Under the pieces are notes generated by a model. That model was not told the origin of the DNA and did not search any database. It saw nothing but the letters and a program-made list of their open reading frames with translations. A program made the translations under genes and the position numbers. A DNA stretch of 64,000 bases. It comes from Valencia hispanica. Taxonomy: Eukaryota > Chordata > Actinopteri > Cyprinodontiformes > Valenciidae. Positions 37,150 through 51,350 of the stretch are shown here, piece by piece; position 1 is the first letter of the stretch; each line of letters starts with the position of its first letter. The DNA lies in NCBI GenBank assembly GCA_963556495.2, contig OY747709.1, positions 18,976,900 through 19,040,899 of the forward strand, read 5' to 3'.

Positions 37150-37545
37150 AAAGATACACCAATATGTACATTTAGGCCCATATCGCCATCCAATATTAAC
37201 ATTGCTGTTTTGGCCGATAACCGATGTTTACCGATATCATATAAATTACATATATTTCCCTACCTTTTCAGCAACGTCAAAAAATGAAGACACAGCTTAC
37301 ATATGCTTCTCTGCTTCAGTTAAACCCCCCACAATCCTGTGTCGCATCACTATCACTGTCACATCCTCAAACAAATACTATATGACCAAACAATTCTCGA
37401 AACGCATACACAAACAGCAACAAGACGGAAGTGAACAACCGTTGTTAATATCGGCCCAGATTTACTTGTTGGCAATCAATATGTTACAAAAATTGCTCTT
37501 ATTGTCCAATTCTGATTTTATTGCTGATATACAGTGAATCCCCCA
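37150..37545. mobile_element. MITE of the 'gatgcaccgat' type, diverged
   Basis: The left end (aaagatacaccaatatg) and right end (gctgatatacagtgaatcccc) are degenerate inverted copies of the motif seen at 63649. The interior has ggccgataaccgatgtttacc, typical of these fish elements. The 111-codon frame here is not a known protein. Confidence 0.5.
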
Positions 37546-38134
37546 ATTATGATCAAAACCTGTCCGTTTAAATATATGTCATTGTATTTCCTAAAGGGAA
37601 TGATCTTCTGGTGTTAATTTAGAACTCGATAAGCTTTTAAAATGAGCCATCCATAAATCAGGATCAGCTATGACTTTTTATTAGGAAGTTAATAAGTCAA
37701 AATGCACACTTCCATCGTTATTTGTTCTTACTGTGTACACGTCTTAAACCTTGAATCAGAGATTGCCCCCAGGAGATATTTTCTTTTTTTTGAAACTTAT
37801 AGAATTTAAAACAAAAAAATCCTCTCAACTCAATGGTAATTCTGCAATGACTACAGAATATCCCCTATATTTTTGATGAGCTCTGTGTCAATCACCTAAT
37901 GCAGGCTGTCCAAATGCATTCACTGTTTAAAAATACAAGCCTTCCTGTCACACTCAACATGTTAATATTTGATATAATATCAGAATCTGCCGATCAACAT
38001 ATTTATCAGATCAGTGGTAGTTCGTTTTTAAGAACAATTAAGCAGTTTATGTATTTCTTGTTTAATTAAGACTTAAAAGTTTACGTTTTTTTTGTTAAAA
38101 TATGAATATATTTTAATTTTTTATTACTGAAGTA
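37546..38134. other. no gene seen
   Basis: AT-rich sequence. Nothing recognised. Confidence 0.4.
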
Positions 38135-38426
38135 TGGCTGCACAGTGGCACAGTTCGTTGCACTGTTGCTTTGCAGCAAGAAGGTCCTGGGTTTGAATCC
38201 CGGCCTGGGGTATTTCTGTATGGAGTTTGGATGTTCTCCCTGTGCATGTGTGGGACTCTCCAGGCACTCCAGCTTCCTCCCACAGTCCAAAGGTTAATTG
38301 GTCTCTCTAACCTGCCCTAGGTATTAGTATGTGCATGCATGGTTGTTTGTCTGTGTTGCCCTGTGATGCACTGACGACCTGTCCAGGATGTACCCTGTCT
38401 CTCACCCAGTAACCACTGAAGATAGA
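38135..38426 (+). repeat. tRNA-type SINE, 3'-truncated
   Basis: Same family as 1801-2173. It has an A-box-like TGGCACAGTTC (38146), B box GGTTTGAATCC (38190-38200), the body through gatgcactgacgacctgtcc and the cacccagtaaccactgaagat block. The (ATGG)n tail is missing. Confidence 0.75.
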
Positions 38427-39162
38427 AATAAATAAAATTATGTCATTGCAATAAACCATAAAATTTATGAGTTGACTGTTAACATTAATTGGCAATATAA
38501 AAACTATTCTCATCATCAAACATTTTTCTTAAAGATTGTGTGAAATTGTAAAATGGTTAATACGTTCTGTTGAAAGAATCCATCTAATTTAGATTTATCT
38601 GTCTGCCTAAAACATATTCCTGGATTTTGATTGCAGATGCTTAAGTGTCTTAAAAATCAGCAAACGCAGAGAGGACTCTTCTCAATACACCAAATCAATA
38701 GTAGCAAGAAGGCTTTTATGAGGTTGCTATGTGATGGCCTGGATATTCAGCCTGTCCTTGGCAGGGCCACAACGCAATAGAACTGCTGAGCAACAATATG
38801 TTCTGCTGGATTTACCTCCCTCTCTAACACTCCTTCTCTCCTCCCTTTATGCTGCTCATTAGGTGTCATGCAGGACTGTCAAACAGAATCAGAAACAGGC
38901 AGGCAGGCTGCTGAAGAAGATCTTTATAATCACAGAGGTGTTGTACTCAAACTGAAGTACTGTTGCTCATTTTGCTGCAATGTATGCTGTGGCAAAGGGT
39001 CAGAATGAACGGCACCGATTTCAAAGCAACACGTTGTTGTGTTCACTCAAACAGTATGCTCCATACAAGGACTGAACCTTGAGAGGATGATACATTGCTC
39101 TTCATTTAACTCAACCCTCATGTTTGATGTGTTATCCGTGTGTTAAGTGCTGTATCGATAAC
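38427..39162. other. no gene seen
   Basis: Nothing recognised. Confidence 0.4.
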
Positions 39163-39358
39163 TCAGGCTCAGTGGAATAAGTAGTCGTCCTGCAATTAGA
39201 AAGTAGTGGGTTTGATGGTGCCTTGGGTAAGGCATTTAACTCCAAGTTGCAAACTGCTTTGCTTATTGGTGTATGAATGTGAATGTGGGTGGTTGAAGCA
39301 CTTTGAGCAGCAGATATGACTAGAAAAGCTACATGTAAGTTCAGCTCATTTACCATTT
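39163..39358 (+). repeat. second tRNA-type SINE family, decayed
   Basis: Blocks tcaggctcagtggaataagt (A-box-like), gtgggtttgatggtgcc (weak B box), ccttgggtaaggcatttaac, gtgaatgtgggtg, then gcactttgagcag and gactagaaaagctacatgtaag with the final catttaccat. This order is typical of a common fish SINE-like repeat distinct from the one at 1801. Confidence 0.6.
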
Positions 39359-41214
39359 TTGCCAATTTAACAGACAAAGAATTGGGCTAGTTACCAGTTC
39401 AAAGCTATATCTCAGTTTTGAAAATGTCACAGTTTCAAACCTAATCAAATTTAGTGGAAAACTATTCCTTTGTCATATTTAGCACACTGTGGTGATCCCC
39501 CCTTCCTACCTCTTGCACCTAGCTGTCAGTCAGCTGAGTGTAATCACCAAAGGAACAGAAACCCAGTAAAGTCTGTCAATTTTCCAGTAGCTAAAACAAT
39601 GGACAGCCTTGGCTTATTTTCTTAAGTTAATGCTGAAAAACATGGGATTTGCTTTAATCCTTTCTCAACTGGATACATTTAGAAACAGGAAAACTGTTTG
39701 AGATTCCTTCATTTATTCCTCGTTCCATTTATTGAAAAGGTAAAGATTAACATTTCTAATAATGAAATATTTACTTTTTTAAATGACATCGTAATCTTTG
39801 AGTTGCCCATCACAGCTTCAGTTTGATTTGCCTTTGCTTCTTGGTTCCTGACTGGTAACCCATTGATGTATTCAAATATAAAGCAAGGGTCATTAAGCTG
39901 CTAGAATCTTAGATCAGTGATTCAAACCTTGCATTTTGTTCTTAAACCAGTTCTGGTTTAAGAACAGTTTACTTTAAAACTATGACCATATTTAGTTGGT
40001 ATTTATTATATATTTCTGGTTGCATCCTCCACAACTTTACATATCTGCTTAAAAACAATTCCATCATATTAATCTCAGAAAGGGACATGCTGGCTCGCTG
40101 CCGATTTGATCTCAAATCTTCATAATAAATTAAGAAAGAAATCTTGACAAGACTTACTATGTTAAAAATTGCTGTTAACTGTTCCATGGAACTGATTTTC
40201 AATAAGTGTCATCCACAGAAGATGCTGAACGCTCAGGAAAAATGTATATTATTTCAGAGATAAATCTGAACTCCTCCACTTTAAGGGTGTGAATCTTTTG
40301 GCTTATATATGGTCCAAAGGGATGCTTTTATTGTTGGCTTTCATGTGCAAAATGTCGATATAAAAAAAGAAGCCACGCCTCTTGTGAAGCAGCAGAAAAA
40401 CTGCTTTCAGACCTTTGAGTGCATTACCCAATGTGACCTGCATTTTCACCTAATTTAATGTTTATGACAATGACGCTACATTTAAGTGTGTTTCTCTGTG
40501 CAAACCCCACTGCTGAGTCCAAACGTCTGCATGACCCAAAACTGTGATGAAAATGAAGCTGTGCTATTCAGAAGAAAGTGTCATACTTGCTGTTGTCAGG
40601 GTACTAACCAGTAAGTATCCATTTTAATTTAGAGAACTCAGTGATATGTTCCTGAATCTTACACAGGATATATATAGGAAGACTCTGACAACAATCTGTG
40701 GAATCCTGATCTTTTTTCTCTCTGCATCTTTTTTTCTACCCTCTGTCTTTGAACAAACCCAAGTAAAGACCGAAGGACGCAACAATGAATCAGTTTCGTG
40801 CTAGAGAGAGAAACAAAGAGAAAAGGTTCAAAGTTATTGAGAAAGAAAAGGCATTCATTTATCAGACTTTGCACTGTGAAGGGGATAACAGTAATGGGGA
40901 TACAACATAAACGCCCTCAGAGCATGTGAGCATCCACGTACACCAAACCCAGCCATGGTATCAATACATTTGCTGTCAGCTGGTGACAACATAATGAGAA
41001 ACACAGCGCAACCCTCGCAGGTGCAGAAGCAGGAAAGTGGCAGAGCACAGCATCACATTCACTGACAAACACAAAAAAAGCCTCAAGAACTGTAATCTCA
41101 GCTGAATGAAACAAACAGAAAATAAGAAATGGCATACATGAAAAATAGCACTGAATAAAATGATGTTGCAATATAAAAAGAACAAGAAAGAATGTGGAGA
41201 TCTACAACGATTCC
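39359..41214. other. no gene seen
   Basis: AT-rich sequence. Nothing recognised. Confidence 0.4.
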
Positions 41215-43316
41215 TAAAATAATTCAACCTGTGCACATTTTGTCATTCTATAATAACAATATTCAAATTAAATTTCTGTGATAGGCAATCCAAAACTAGT
41301 GTATTCTCTGAAGTGGAAAGAAAATGATACATGGTTGAAAACATTAACACCAATCTAAAAACAAATGCATTGTTGCCATCAAAAATTTGAATTCAGCCCC
41401 AATAAGTCATCACTTTGTATAAATACTTTTGTTTTAGTTACAGCAGCAAGTCTGTATCAACAAGCTTGGCTCAAAAAGAAGCTGCGGTTTAAAAAAAAAA
41501 AAAAAAAAAAAAAAGAAGCCTAAACTCATTCAGAGTGGATAGGGAGATTGTTTTGTGGTTCTGGCTGTAAGTTTGGGGTTTTTGTTCTGCTAGAAGTTTA
41601 GCCACCTCTGAGTTTGCTTTTTTTTCTTCAAAATTGCCCTCTAATTAACTCTTTCTTCTCATCAACTCTGGAACTTCCTTGCTCCTGCGGAAGAAACGCA
41701 TCCCCGCAGCATGATGCTGTTACCACCAAGTCCATGGTGATTGTGTGGATAGGGTGATGCGCAGAGTTAGGTTTCCGCTACATGCAGTGTTTAAGGTAAA
41801 AAGTTCATCTGAGAGCACTTTGTTTTTTCATGTTTGCTCTCTCCCTTTACATGGCTTGTAACTAACTTCCAACACCATTTCTCATGGCTTTCTTTCAAGA
41901 ATATTTTTTTCCTTATCACTGTACCATTAAGATTTCCACCTGAGCTGTGGATCTCTGCGGGTCCTTTAAAGTCACCACTGGGATTCTGGCTGCATGTCTG
42001 ATTAATGCTTTCCTTGCCCAACCTGTCCATTTAGATGGACGACCATGTCTTTGTAGATTTGTAGTTGTTCCATGCTCGTTCCATTCTCAGATAATGGTTA
42101 GAACAAAACTCTATGATATGTTCAAAGTCTGGTTTATTGTTTGACAACTTCACTCCGCTTTAAACTTCTCCACAACTCCCTTCCTGAGACCTACTGAAGT
42201 TCTCTGACAAACCCGTGAGGCCGTCACGTAACAGCTGGTTTTATACTGAGAATAAATTTAAACACAGGTGGGTTCTGTTTATGAATGCGGTGGTTTTGGT
42301 GAAGCCAATTGTCTCCACTAGATTTTAATTAGCGGTAACAAAATAAAGTGACCTAAATAAAATTACACACCACACTTTTGAAACATTTATCAGTAATACA
42401 TTTGAAAATCTACTTTCTGTTGCTCTAGCTCACTATATTCCAATAAAACGCACAAAAATGTGCAGTTGTATGACAAAAAAGTAAAAAAGGGATATAAATG
42501 GTTTACCAGGGGAATATGAATAAATAATTTAGATTTATTAGCATTATTAGCCAAAAAAATGCCAGAGGTAAAATGTAAACAGAAACAAATAAACCCAATG
42601 ACAACAGCGCTGAGAATTTCTCAAAATTACCGAGTGGTACTGGATACTTTCTAAACCAGAAATTTCGCTGTGGGTGAATCATAGAAATGTAATAATACAT
42701 AATCTGATGAAATGGGGTTCCAATCTTGTCCTGTGTGTTCAAACCAAAAACTGAAAACAATTATAAAAAGGTATTACCAGAACTGTTACTATAAAACTCA
42801 ATCTCTCAGATCAAAATATATCTGACAATTTTAATACTCCTTTTAAAAAAGCTTAAAAAAAAATTTTTCTTGGTAAACAGTGCCTTCAGTGTGCTGCAAT
42901 TCTTACTTTTAAAAGTCTTTTATGAGAAAATTAATACATACTAACATATGTTTTCTTTTTTTCACACTTTAGGCAACATTATCTTCTTTCGTTACCTTTG
43001 AGCATTAAACTCTGTACTAGATGAAGTGAGAGTGAAAAGGCCCACATGGGGCACGTAGATAAGGCTAAAAAGGTCCATTTTAATTAAACGGTCACATCTG
43101 GGATTAGAGTAAAAAAGGTTGAATACAAATGTATACCACATTTTTCAGATGACAACAACAATCAAAACCCCTCTATCATTTTCTTTTCACAGTCAAGGAC
43201 TACTTTGTGTTGGTCTATGTCATAAAAGCTCAATAAAACGTAGATTTGCGGTTGCAATGTGACTAAATGTGAACAAAAAGAAATAGAGATGTATAAATAT
43301 GTTTGCAAGGGCACTG
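41215..43316 (-). pseudogene. old full-span Tc1-type transposon relic
   Basis: The two ends and the body follow a fish Tc1 family in order. The left subterminal part has cacattttgtcattctataa and aaaatgatacatggttgaaaac. The decayed minus-strand transposase includes SINQTCSQNPSGDF and IFLKESHEKWCWKLVTSHVK, with gcatcatgctgttaccacc at 41708. Next comes a long 5' non-coding part, then the right end ttgtgttggtctatgtcataa and aaatatgtttgcaagggcactg. It has many stops and indels, and an A24 run at about 41490-41513 interrupts it. It is the same family as the relics at 48247 and 58303. Confidence 0.7.
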
Positions 43317-45425
43317 CAGTTGACGGCATTTTAAACAGTGGATAAAAAAATACAGCCCTTGAAAATCTTATTTAACTTTGCAATAGACTGGAGGCTAATA
43401 CTTCTCTACAGGAATGCCCTAACCTGACAATATTTTGCAAACTTGTAATGCTGGGTGACCGGGTTATGGTACAAATGCACTCTGCTCATGACATGAGGTC
43501 AGGCCAAACTGTGCCAGTGTCTGTTACAGATCCCTGCTGAGCCTAAGAAGGAGACACAGCACTCGAAGAAACACAGTCCAAACCAATCGAGAATTGCTGG
43601 TGCTGTTTAAATACAGATGTTTTCCAAGTGTCAGCTGTTATGTGTATATTGACAATTGTGTTTCAAACTTACATCAGTTAACTCGTCTACATTGATATTA
43701 ACTGAGATTACATTTCTTTAAGTGTAAAACAACCTTTATGTTAGATCAGTGGACCTCAGTTTTTTGTGCTTTAAGTGAGTCTAATGCAACATTGCTGTTT
43801 TTACGATGAAATACCTAATCCAGTTTTTATTATATTGTTTAAAAAAAATAATTCAATCCCATTTTTATACACGGCTGTGTTAAAATAATAAGTGAACTTA
43901 TTCTTAATTATTTAGCTGTGTAATATAAAGTAGGTGATAGCACAGAGGCCTGTAAAATTAGCTTGTTGCCTTGTTGTTATTTAAATATGATGTAGGATGC
44001 CAATGTTACAGCATCCTTTTCCAATGTACTCAATTCAAAGTATCATGTCACATTATAGGTCATCTGTCCACCCATGTAAGCACAGGGCCCATCTACTTTT
44101 TTTTAATTCAACCCATGTACCTCAGAATAACATAATTTCACAGCCTTATAAAACAGTTTCTGAGGGAAATAGTTCACTGATGTTCATGTCTCTAAGCTTC
44201 CTTTTTTTAAATTTCAATTACCGATTGAACTTAACTTTTTCAGTTTCAGAAAGACAGACCCCTCTCCCACTAACTCTGAATTCACAGTCTCCTTTTTTGG
44301 GATGTAAACTGCCTGTAAAGCAAGGGACAACTTTTTTTGTTTCTTCTGTTTAAAAAAGTCACAAGCAGACGTCATCTGATTATCCGCAAGTATCATCTCT
44401 GTAATTCCACATATTCCACTCCTTAGCCTGGTTCTGATAGCGGGATTATATCTTTTCAGCCCATTTCTGGGTTTCACTTATAACCCAAGAGACAGCATCT
44501 TTTTGCTGAAAAGTAATACTGTCTCTGGGTGTGACTCTGTAGTTATTGCCATCTTATCTCCAAGTGCAGCCACCCAACCACATTTAGTATTTGGAGGCTA
44601 TGTGGCCTCCTGATAACGATCAGTGAAAAAACAGAGAGCCTCCGTCTGTTGATCGAACACCTTGGAGCTTTTTTTAGAAACCCTCTTGCTCTTGTTTTGG
44701 TACAGACTCTTTGTCAAATACATTCAGAATCACTCCATTTTTTGAGGTGTAATAATTAAAACAATGTATTTTATTTTTTAATAAGGTGTTAAGCAATTTA
44801 TGTGTAAAGGGCTTTTGATCAGTTGCTCATCGGGCATTCTGAATGCCTGAAAGTCTTTCTTTGAGATTTTGCAAGTTTTTCCCAAATTTACAGTCCACTC
44901 CCTGAACCAGACTACGACAGCAGATTGCATTGTTTGCACAAAGAGAAAGTTGATCATTTGAAAACAAAATATGGTGTAAAAAGCCCTAAAAAGTCTATTA
45001 CAGCAGCTGTAACGTACCTCAAAGCTCAAAGTGATGTTTTTAAGAAATAGTGCAAACAGAACTAACTTAGCAAATGTATCTGTTATATGTGTTTTTCATT
45101 TGGTCAGATTTGTAGCTTTTTATGCCTGAATTATTCACAGGCACCCTCCCTGTGATGGAGCCTGGGGCAAACAGTACAATTTCCCCAGCAATGCAAAGCC
45201 CCGGTTTAATTAAAACTGAATCAAATGTAACTGTGCAATTACAGGGACCACATTAGCCCTCTTACCTAACATCTTGCATATAATGCACTGGAAGGTTGGG
45301 TTCTGAGATGCTTTTTGCTTGCAGCACCGGCAGATGGCAGCTGCTCTAATAACCCAAACAGCTGTCAGCATACTGTATGAAGCAACATATTGTTATATGA
45401 AAAAACATGAAATAAAAACATACAT
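43317..45425. other. no gene seen
   Basis: AT-rich sequence. The 118-codon plus frame at 43997-44353 has no recognisable content. Confidence 0.4.
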
Positions 45426-45426
45426 A

Positions 45427-45475
45427 ACACACACACACACACACACACACGCGCGCACATATATATATATAAACA
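45427..45475. repeat. (CA)n(CG)n(TA)n microsatellite
   Basis: A run of CA, then CG, then TA dinucleotides. Confidence 0.9.
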
Positions 45476-48246
45476 TATATTTAAAAAACCATTATGCTAA
45501 GGGAATTCTTGGCAAGAAAATAAAGCTCAGTCTGCATTTTTAGTACAATGTCACATGTTTAATTAATTGTTTCTAACATTGTGATATTTTTATCTGAACC
45601 AAGCTTGTTAATCTACTTCAAAGTAATGAATTTTGGGAGTAAGGTTCCTTTTGTTGTGGCAACACTTGCAACACAGAAATGCAAGGAAGTTCAACCACAA
45701 AGCTAAGCTACACATTTAAGTGAAACAATGGTTTGCATGTATTTGGCATGAAACTGCTCAAGGTTTCATCTCGGCAACACAGGGCTGGAGGGGCAGCGTG
45801 TAATCAGTCAATTCAGCAGTTTAGAAACTGAATCATAGCAGCGCTTGTTCTTCTGCTGATGTGTGAAAAAAAAAATTCATGTCGCCCTGAGCAGAAATGT
45901 CAGCAGAACACCTCAGTAGAAATTACAGTTGATTCCCAGTGAATATCACGGTGACAGGATGTCGGTGCTTTGCCAGTGGTAGACACATAATCTTTAACAG
46001 GGAAATGCGCTCACACATCCTCTCCTCTGGAAAGTGAAAATTAGTCACGAGTGTGCAGCGTGTCAAAAATGCCCAAAAGAAAATAAATGTTCAAACACTT
46101 TATTTCCTTTACTGATCTTACTTGCACCCTGCTAGATAGGTGAGTCACAGTTGCAAAAAACTGTAAAGAAGTCCCACCTACGCACACATTCATGTTCTTG
46201 CATGCACACATAGTTCAGCCAGTTCTGTATAGGATGAATAGCATGCAAATATGTTGAGCCAGTAAATAAAATCATGATGCAAGAGCACTGAATGTGTTGT
46301 ATGTGCTGTATTTATTTATCTCTATCTCTTTCTATTTTCATGTCTTTGAACCATCTGGTAAGTTTAACCCTTTATCTCCATTTCATCGTGTCAACATGTC
46401 ACTTCTGTTCAAATGTCTTTTTTCTTGTTTAAGTGTTAAACCATTTAAAAAAACAGTTATTGTCGACATGTACCACCATGTTTGATCACCTCCATTTGCA
46501 ACATAATTTTTTTTACTGTTTGACAGCTTTAAGTGAAAAAGTAAACTTTTTCCCATGAACCAATTTAAACCCAGATGAATACACCATTGCAGCTTCGATA
46601 TAAACAGCATACAAATTGACTGAATCGCAAAGAGCAAGGCCTTCACTGCCGCCATCATATTGGCAGCAGACAGTGTTGACTGATGGTGGTTTTTAGGGAT
46701 CCTAAGTCCATTCAGGGGTTTCCTTAGAATAATTTAAACTGTTTAATTCAGTGCTGCTTGCCATTCTACAGAACGTATCCTCCATGTCCTTCAAACCATT
46801 TTTAATGGATGGTTTAGGACTGAATGCTTCCTCATTGCTTCTGAAATGGCCTTCATCATTGAACATGTATTTTCACTCTACTTTTGATGACTCATGCTAT
46901 TAAAAAAGTATGTTTTGGATAATTATTATTTTATATTTTTTTAATGGTGCTGTTTTGTCATAAGTTAAGTTGCAACTTTTTTCCCAGTTGTTTAGATGGT
47001 ACAGTGTCCAGACCTTTTGACACAGTGCACTGATAATTTCAGACGAAAATTCCTGTTCTCTTCATCTCCTATTATTTTAAATATCTTTTGGTTTTTTGTT
47101 CTATATTTTTATATCTTTATTATATATTCTCTATTTATATTTTTAAGATTTTCTTATGTTAAAATTAATGCATATTATTGTGCTATTTTTGACAGTTTTA
47201 ATGTCAGTTTGCTATCATCTATAGTATTATATATAATAAGCCATATGTCATGGAACCTAGAAAAACCTCCCTTTTTGTTGTAGGACAATTAGTATTCAAT
47301 AAAGTAACTATAAATTGATTTTGTTACAAATTACATAGCACCAAAGAAAGTCATCTCAAGACAAACATCTCCAATTCTATCCAATTTTATATATCACAAT
47401 TTGATGCAAATTTAGTTAAAATCATTGCTACTCATTCCAATACACTGAAATCATATGGCCACATTCAGACTCAGTTACATACTGTCCAATTCAATCTGAA
47501 TTTTGACCAAAAATTATAGAAAGTTTCAATAGATTTTCTTGGCTAATATATACTTGGTTAAAATACATTAGAATAAAAAAAAACACATCTGGTTGTCTAA
47601 AGCAATATCTGACAAAAACATTTAACAGCTGGATAAACTATTACTGTGGCAATATAAAGATGATGGGTTCTGTTCAAAAAGGGGATAAGAAAAAAAACAT
47701 GTTATTCACAGTTTATTTAGACATTAGGCTTTGTGTCGTGCTAATAATTGCATTTTTTTGGCAGAGCTCACAATAACTGAAACAAAAAAGATCAGTTTAC
47801 ATGTATTAATGTCCTATCAGACTCCCTCTCCTGCTTGTATCACTCTAGGTTTCCACTTCATCTGTTTCCACCATCCTCCTTTCGCTCCTTCCCCTCGACC
47901 CTCTCACTTTATTCAGCTCTCTCCCTGCTTTCCCCTGTCCCCTCGCTTGTTTCTTATCTTTACACACCCGTCCTTTACAGTAGGGTGCTTGTTTCCTATT
48001 GCTAAAACAAAGCTATTGCTGGCTGCTAGTCAGTGTTTGAAAAGAGGCCAGGGAGGAAGAGAGAGAGCAAGATTTTATGTGGAGAGAGAGAGAGAGTGAT
48101 ATGTTAGGCTGTCTGTAAGATAACTAAACTGGGGGGATGCGTTAGCGTACTCTCTTTTGGATTATGCGTATTACTGTTGTTCTTAAAGAGATAGTCCTAC
48201 AAAGTTCAGAGACAACACAACACATTGGTTTAAACTAATTTAAACA
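45476..48246. other. no gene seen; short (GA)n near 48080
   Basis: AT-rich sequence with a C/T-rich stretch at about 47820-47960 and a short (GA)n at about 48079-48096. Nothing else recognised. Confidence 0.4.
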
Positions 48247-49000
48247 TATGGTGCTCTGCAATAGTTTTCACAGTCCTGGAAATTGTCACATTTTGTCACA
48301 TTAAGACCAACACAAATGAGAGCATGATTGGGGAGTAGAAGGACATGGACACATAATTTGGTACAGGACTTTGACATTCTGGCCGACATGCAAAATGCTA
48401 TTTGTGGAGAAAAATAAACACAGTTCATTACATTGAAAGCACTACAGCCATGGTCAAACATGGTGATGGCAGCATCATGCAATGCTTTTCTCCGGAAGGA
48501 CAGGAAAGCTGGTCAGAGTTGATGGAAACTTGGATGGAGCTACATATAGGACAATACTCAACGAATACTTATTAGATGCTGCAAAATACTTGACACTGTG
48601 GTGGATGTTTAACAACCCTTACATACAGTCAGAGAGCCGATGGAAAGGTTTAGATCAAATCAGTGTTTTGTGTTAGAATAGTCCATTGGAAGTTCAGGTC
48701 AGAACTATTTGTGGAAATAGTTGGAAAATGAGGTTCAAAGATAAGGTGCTGTAAGGTTATCCATTGTAAATGACTGAGCTTGAGTTATTTTGTAATGAAA
48801 AATGGGCAAACATTTCCATCTCTAGATGTACAAGGTTGACATACCCTAAAAGAGTTGCAGCCATAATTGCAATGAAAAGTGGCTCTGAATGCATATAAAC
48901 AGATCATTTGTAAAATATTGAGAAAACCTGTGGTCCTAATTTAACATGGTGTTTTTATTTCCTGTTTTTGTTGATCTGTCACATAAAATCCTAATCAGAT
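48247..49000 (+). pseudogene. Tc1-type transposon relic, internally deleted
   Basis: The left end ggtgctctgcaatagttttcac is a degenerate Tc1 terminus, followed by cacattttgtcacattaag. The C-terminal two thirds of a transposase follow. A 64-codon frame (48482-48676) reads GKLVRVDGNLDGATYRTILN and LLDAAKYLTL. Later text (ggttcagatcaaatcag, cttgagttattttgtaatg, ccctaaaagagttgcagcc, gcaatgaaaagtggctctg) matches the end of the gene. The helix-turn-helix part is deleted. Confidence 0.75.
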
Positions 49001-51350
49001 AATTTAACATTTGTGATCATAACATTAATGGTGGGAAAGTATTTATTGGATGTGAGGGGGGGGGGACATGTAAACACACTGCTTTTACCTATTTTAATTA
49101 GATATATAAACATTAATAAAGCTAATTATGCTTGCCTCCAACACTGTCAAGCTGTGCATCTTATCACCACTAAAAGGTCACAAAATAACTCCGGATTTGT
49201 ATTTTAAATGATCTGGTAACAAAGAAAATGAAAATACTGATCAAGAAGGTCAGGAAACTTCAAGGCTGTATAAAAAAACAGACCTCTACAAGAAATAAAA
49301 TGTGGAAGGATTCAAGAATATCCATTCAAAATGTACAGTTGTGCTAATTACACAGAGAGTGACACACAAAAAGAAAAATACACGCCGGAAAAAGAGAGAA
49401 CCAATGCATGTACGCATGCAGAAGAGAAAGGGAGTGAGAAGGATTGACGTGAGCAGGCAGTGAGGCAGAGCAGCTCGGAGGAGGGAGGCAGAGTGTGTGT
49501 GAGAACAACAGAGAGAGAGAGAGAGAGAGAAAGATGGGCGGGTGGTGAGCAAACACGCTCTCCACGTGATTCAATCTGTTCACATGGGCTCTCATTATGC
49601 TGGTATAAATAGTTAATGTGAGGAGCAGCGTGCTACAAAAACGATTGTTTTTTTTCTCAGAATGAGTTTAAAATGTGGGTGCCAGGTATAAAAAAATAGA
49701 AATGAGCACAGCCCCAACAAAAAAACACAAGACAGATGAGGACTTCATCACAATGTAGCTTGAATAACAGGCCAATAACACATTGGTGCATGTTCCGTTC
49801 TGTTATCATTTATCGACAGACAGCTGAAATCTGCTTTGCAAGTTTCTGTGTTCTATATTAACTGATAGGAACCAGCATCTCTGTGATCCCCTCCTATAGA
49901 CGAATGAATCAAACCCAAGATGTGTTCTAAATGCAATTTGAATACATTGACACCGGTACACGTTGGCCAGCTGCAGCCCCACTCCTGCAAAACTCCAACC
50001 TGATTGGTCACTATGCAGCTTGTCTGCAAAGACAGTATATGAATAAGGAATGGGAAAGTATGCAAAAGTATGTCACGTTAGGTTTTAGTTCCTTTTTCTT
50101 CCTTGTTTTTTACGTGCCCAATCTGGCAGTGTGGCACTCAGAATTGGTGTCTGAGTACCAATTAGAAGCCCGACAGATTTACTTTCACAAGTGGAGCATT
50201 ATGGCTTTTGCTATAGTACTCCACTTGATAGATATGTGTAAGAAATCTTTATTAGAAATTGCTGTGTTTTTTTCCCAGATATTATAGACACAGAGATGGA
50301 AAATAAAGGTGGAGAAAAAAGAGAACAAAGGAAGAGAGGTAGGAAAAACAAAGTTAAGAGGGAGAGGGTGAGTTGAAGATATAAGAGACGAAGGGGAATA
50401 AAGAAAATACAAGAAAACATCCTAGTCTGCCTCTACAACTGCAGGACAGCCGAGGGGGGAGGGGAGCAATGATAAAACAAAACAAACAATGCAAAATGAG
50501 AACTACACAACCACAACCCACAAAAAGATATATAAATACAAAAACAGCGGCACTGAAAAGCTCATGGTACCGATGATTACAAGATGTATTTGTGGTAACT
50601 TCAGCCCTGTGTGCGTGTGTGTACTTGTGTGTGTATGCACGCTGGTGCAAACAAGGTTTCTCCATACGAGTGTTCAATAGCTGATGTGAGGAGCCACTGA
50701 TCCGCCTCCCAGAAAATGACGCAGACACAAAGGAGATCGGAGCCATACACATCCAAAGGACCCCCAGAGCACAGGAGTCCCAGGCGAACCAACGCAGGGC
50801 TGTCTGTTTGTCTGACGTTAGTTCTTTTCGGGTTTTACCCCTTGGAGATATGTTCCAGGATCCTCTGAATGTGTCATTTGATGTCACTGGTGACATTTAA
50901 AATGTTTATTTGCACTTCTGCATCAAAGGTTCTTCTGAAATTACTTTTTAAAAGTACAGACGTTTGCTAGCTCTGTTTCTGTTTACATTTAAGTTAAAGT
51001 TAAACATGGAGTGTGAGGTTTTTGTTTAGACTAGTGCATTACATATTAATTTACAGGTAAAGTTGTCATATATAATAAAGCTTTCATAATTTAATGTAAT
51101 GAAACATTATAACTTTTATGTGGTTATAACAAACCAATGTCTGTCAGAGAATACTTGCACCCTGCATCTACTCTGATGGTTGATTTAACACCCAGAGTAT
51201 ACAGTTATCTATAAACTACCCATCCCCACTTCCCACATGACAGCAGTTGACTCCACAAGGACTGGTTGGAAATGGCTTAATGATCAGTCTGAGGCGTTCA
51301 ACAAACTGGTCCGATTCTCATCTGAAGGAATTTAATTGCACCTGTTAAAA
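49001..51350. other. no gene supported; (GA)n at 49510-49531
   Basis: Contains a G9 run at about 49057 and a (GA)n tract at 49510-49531. A 180-codon minus-strand frame at 50354-50896 is the longest unexplained frame in the intron, but it has no recognised domain, splice signals were not worked out, and part of it translates CA-rich DNA. Confidence 0.35.
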
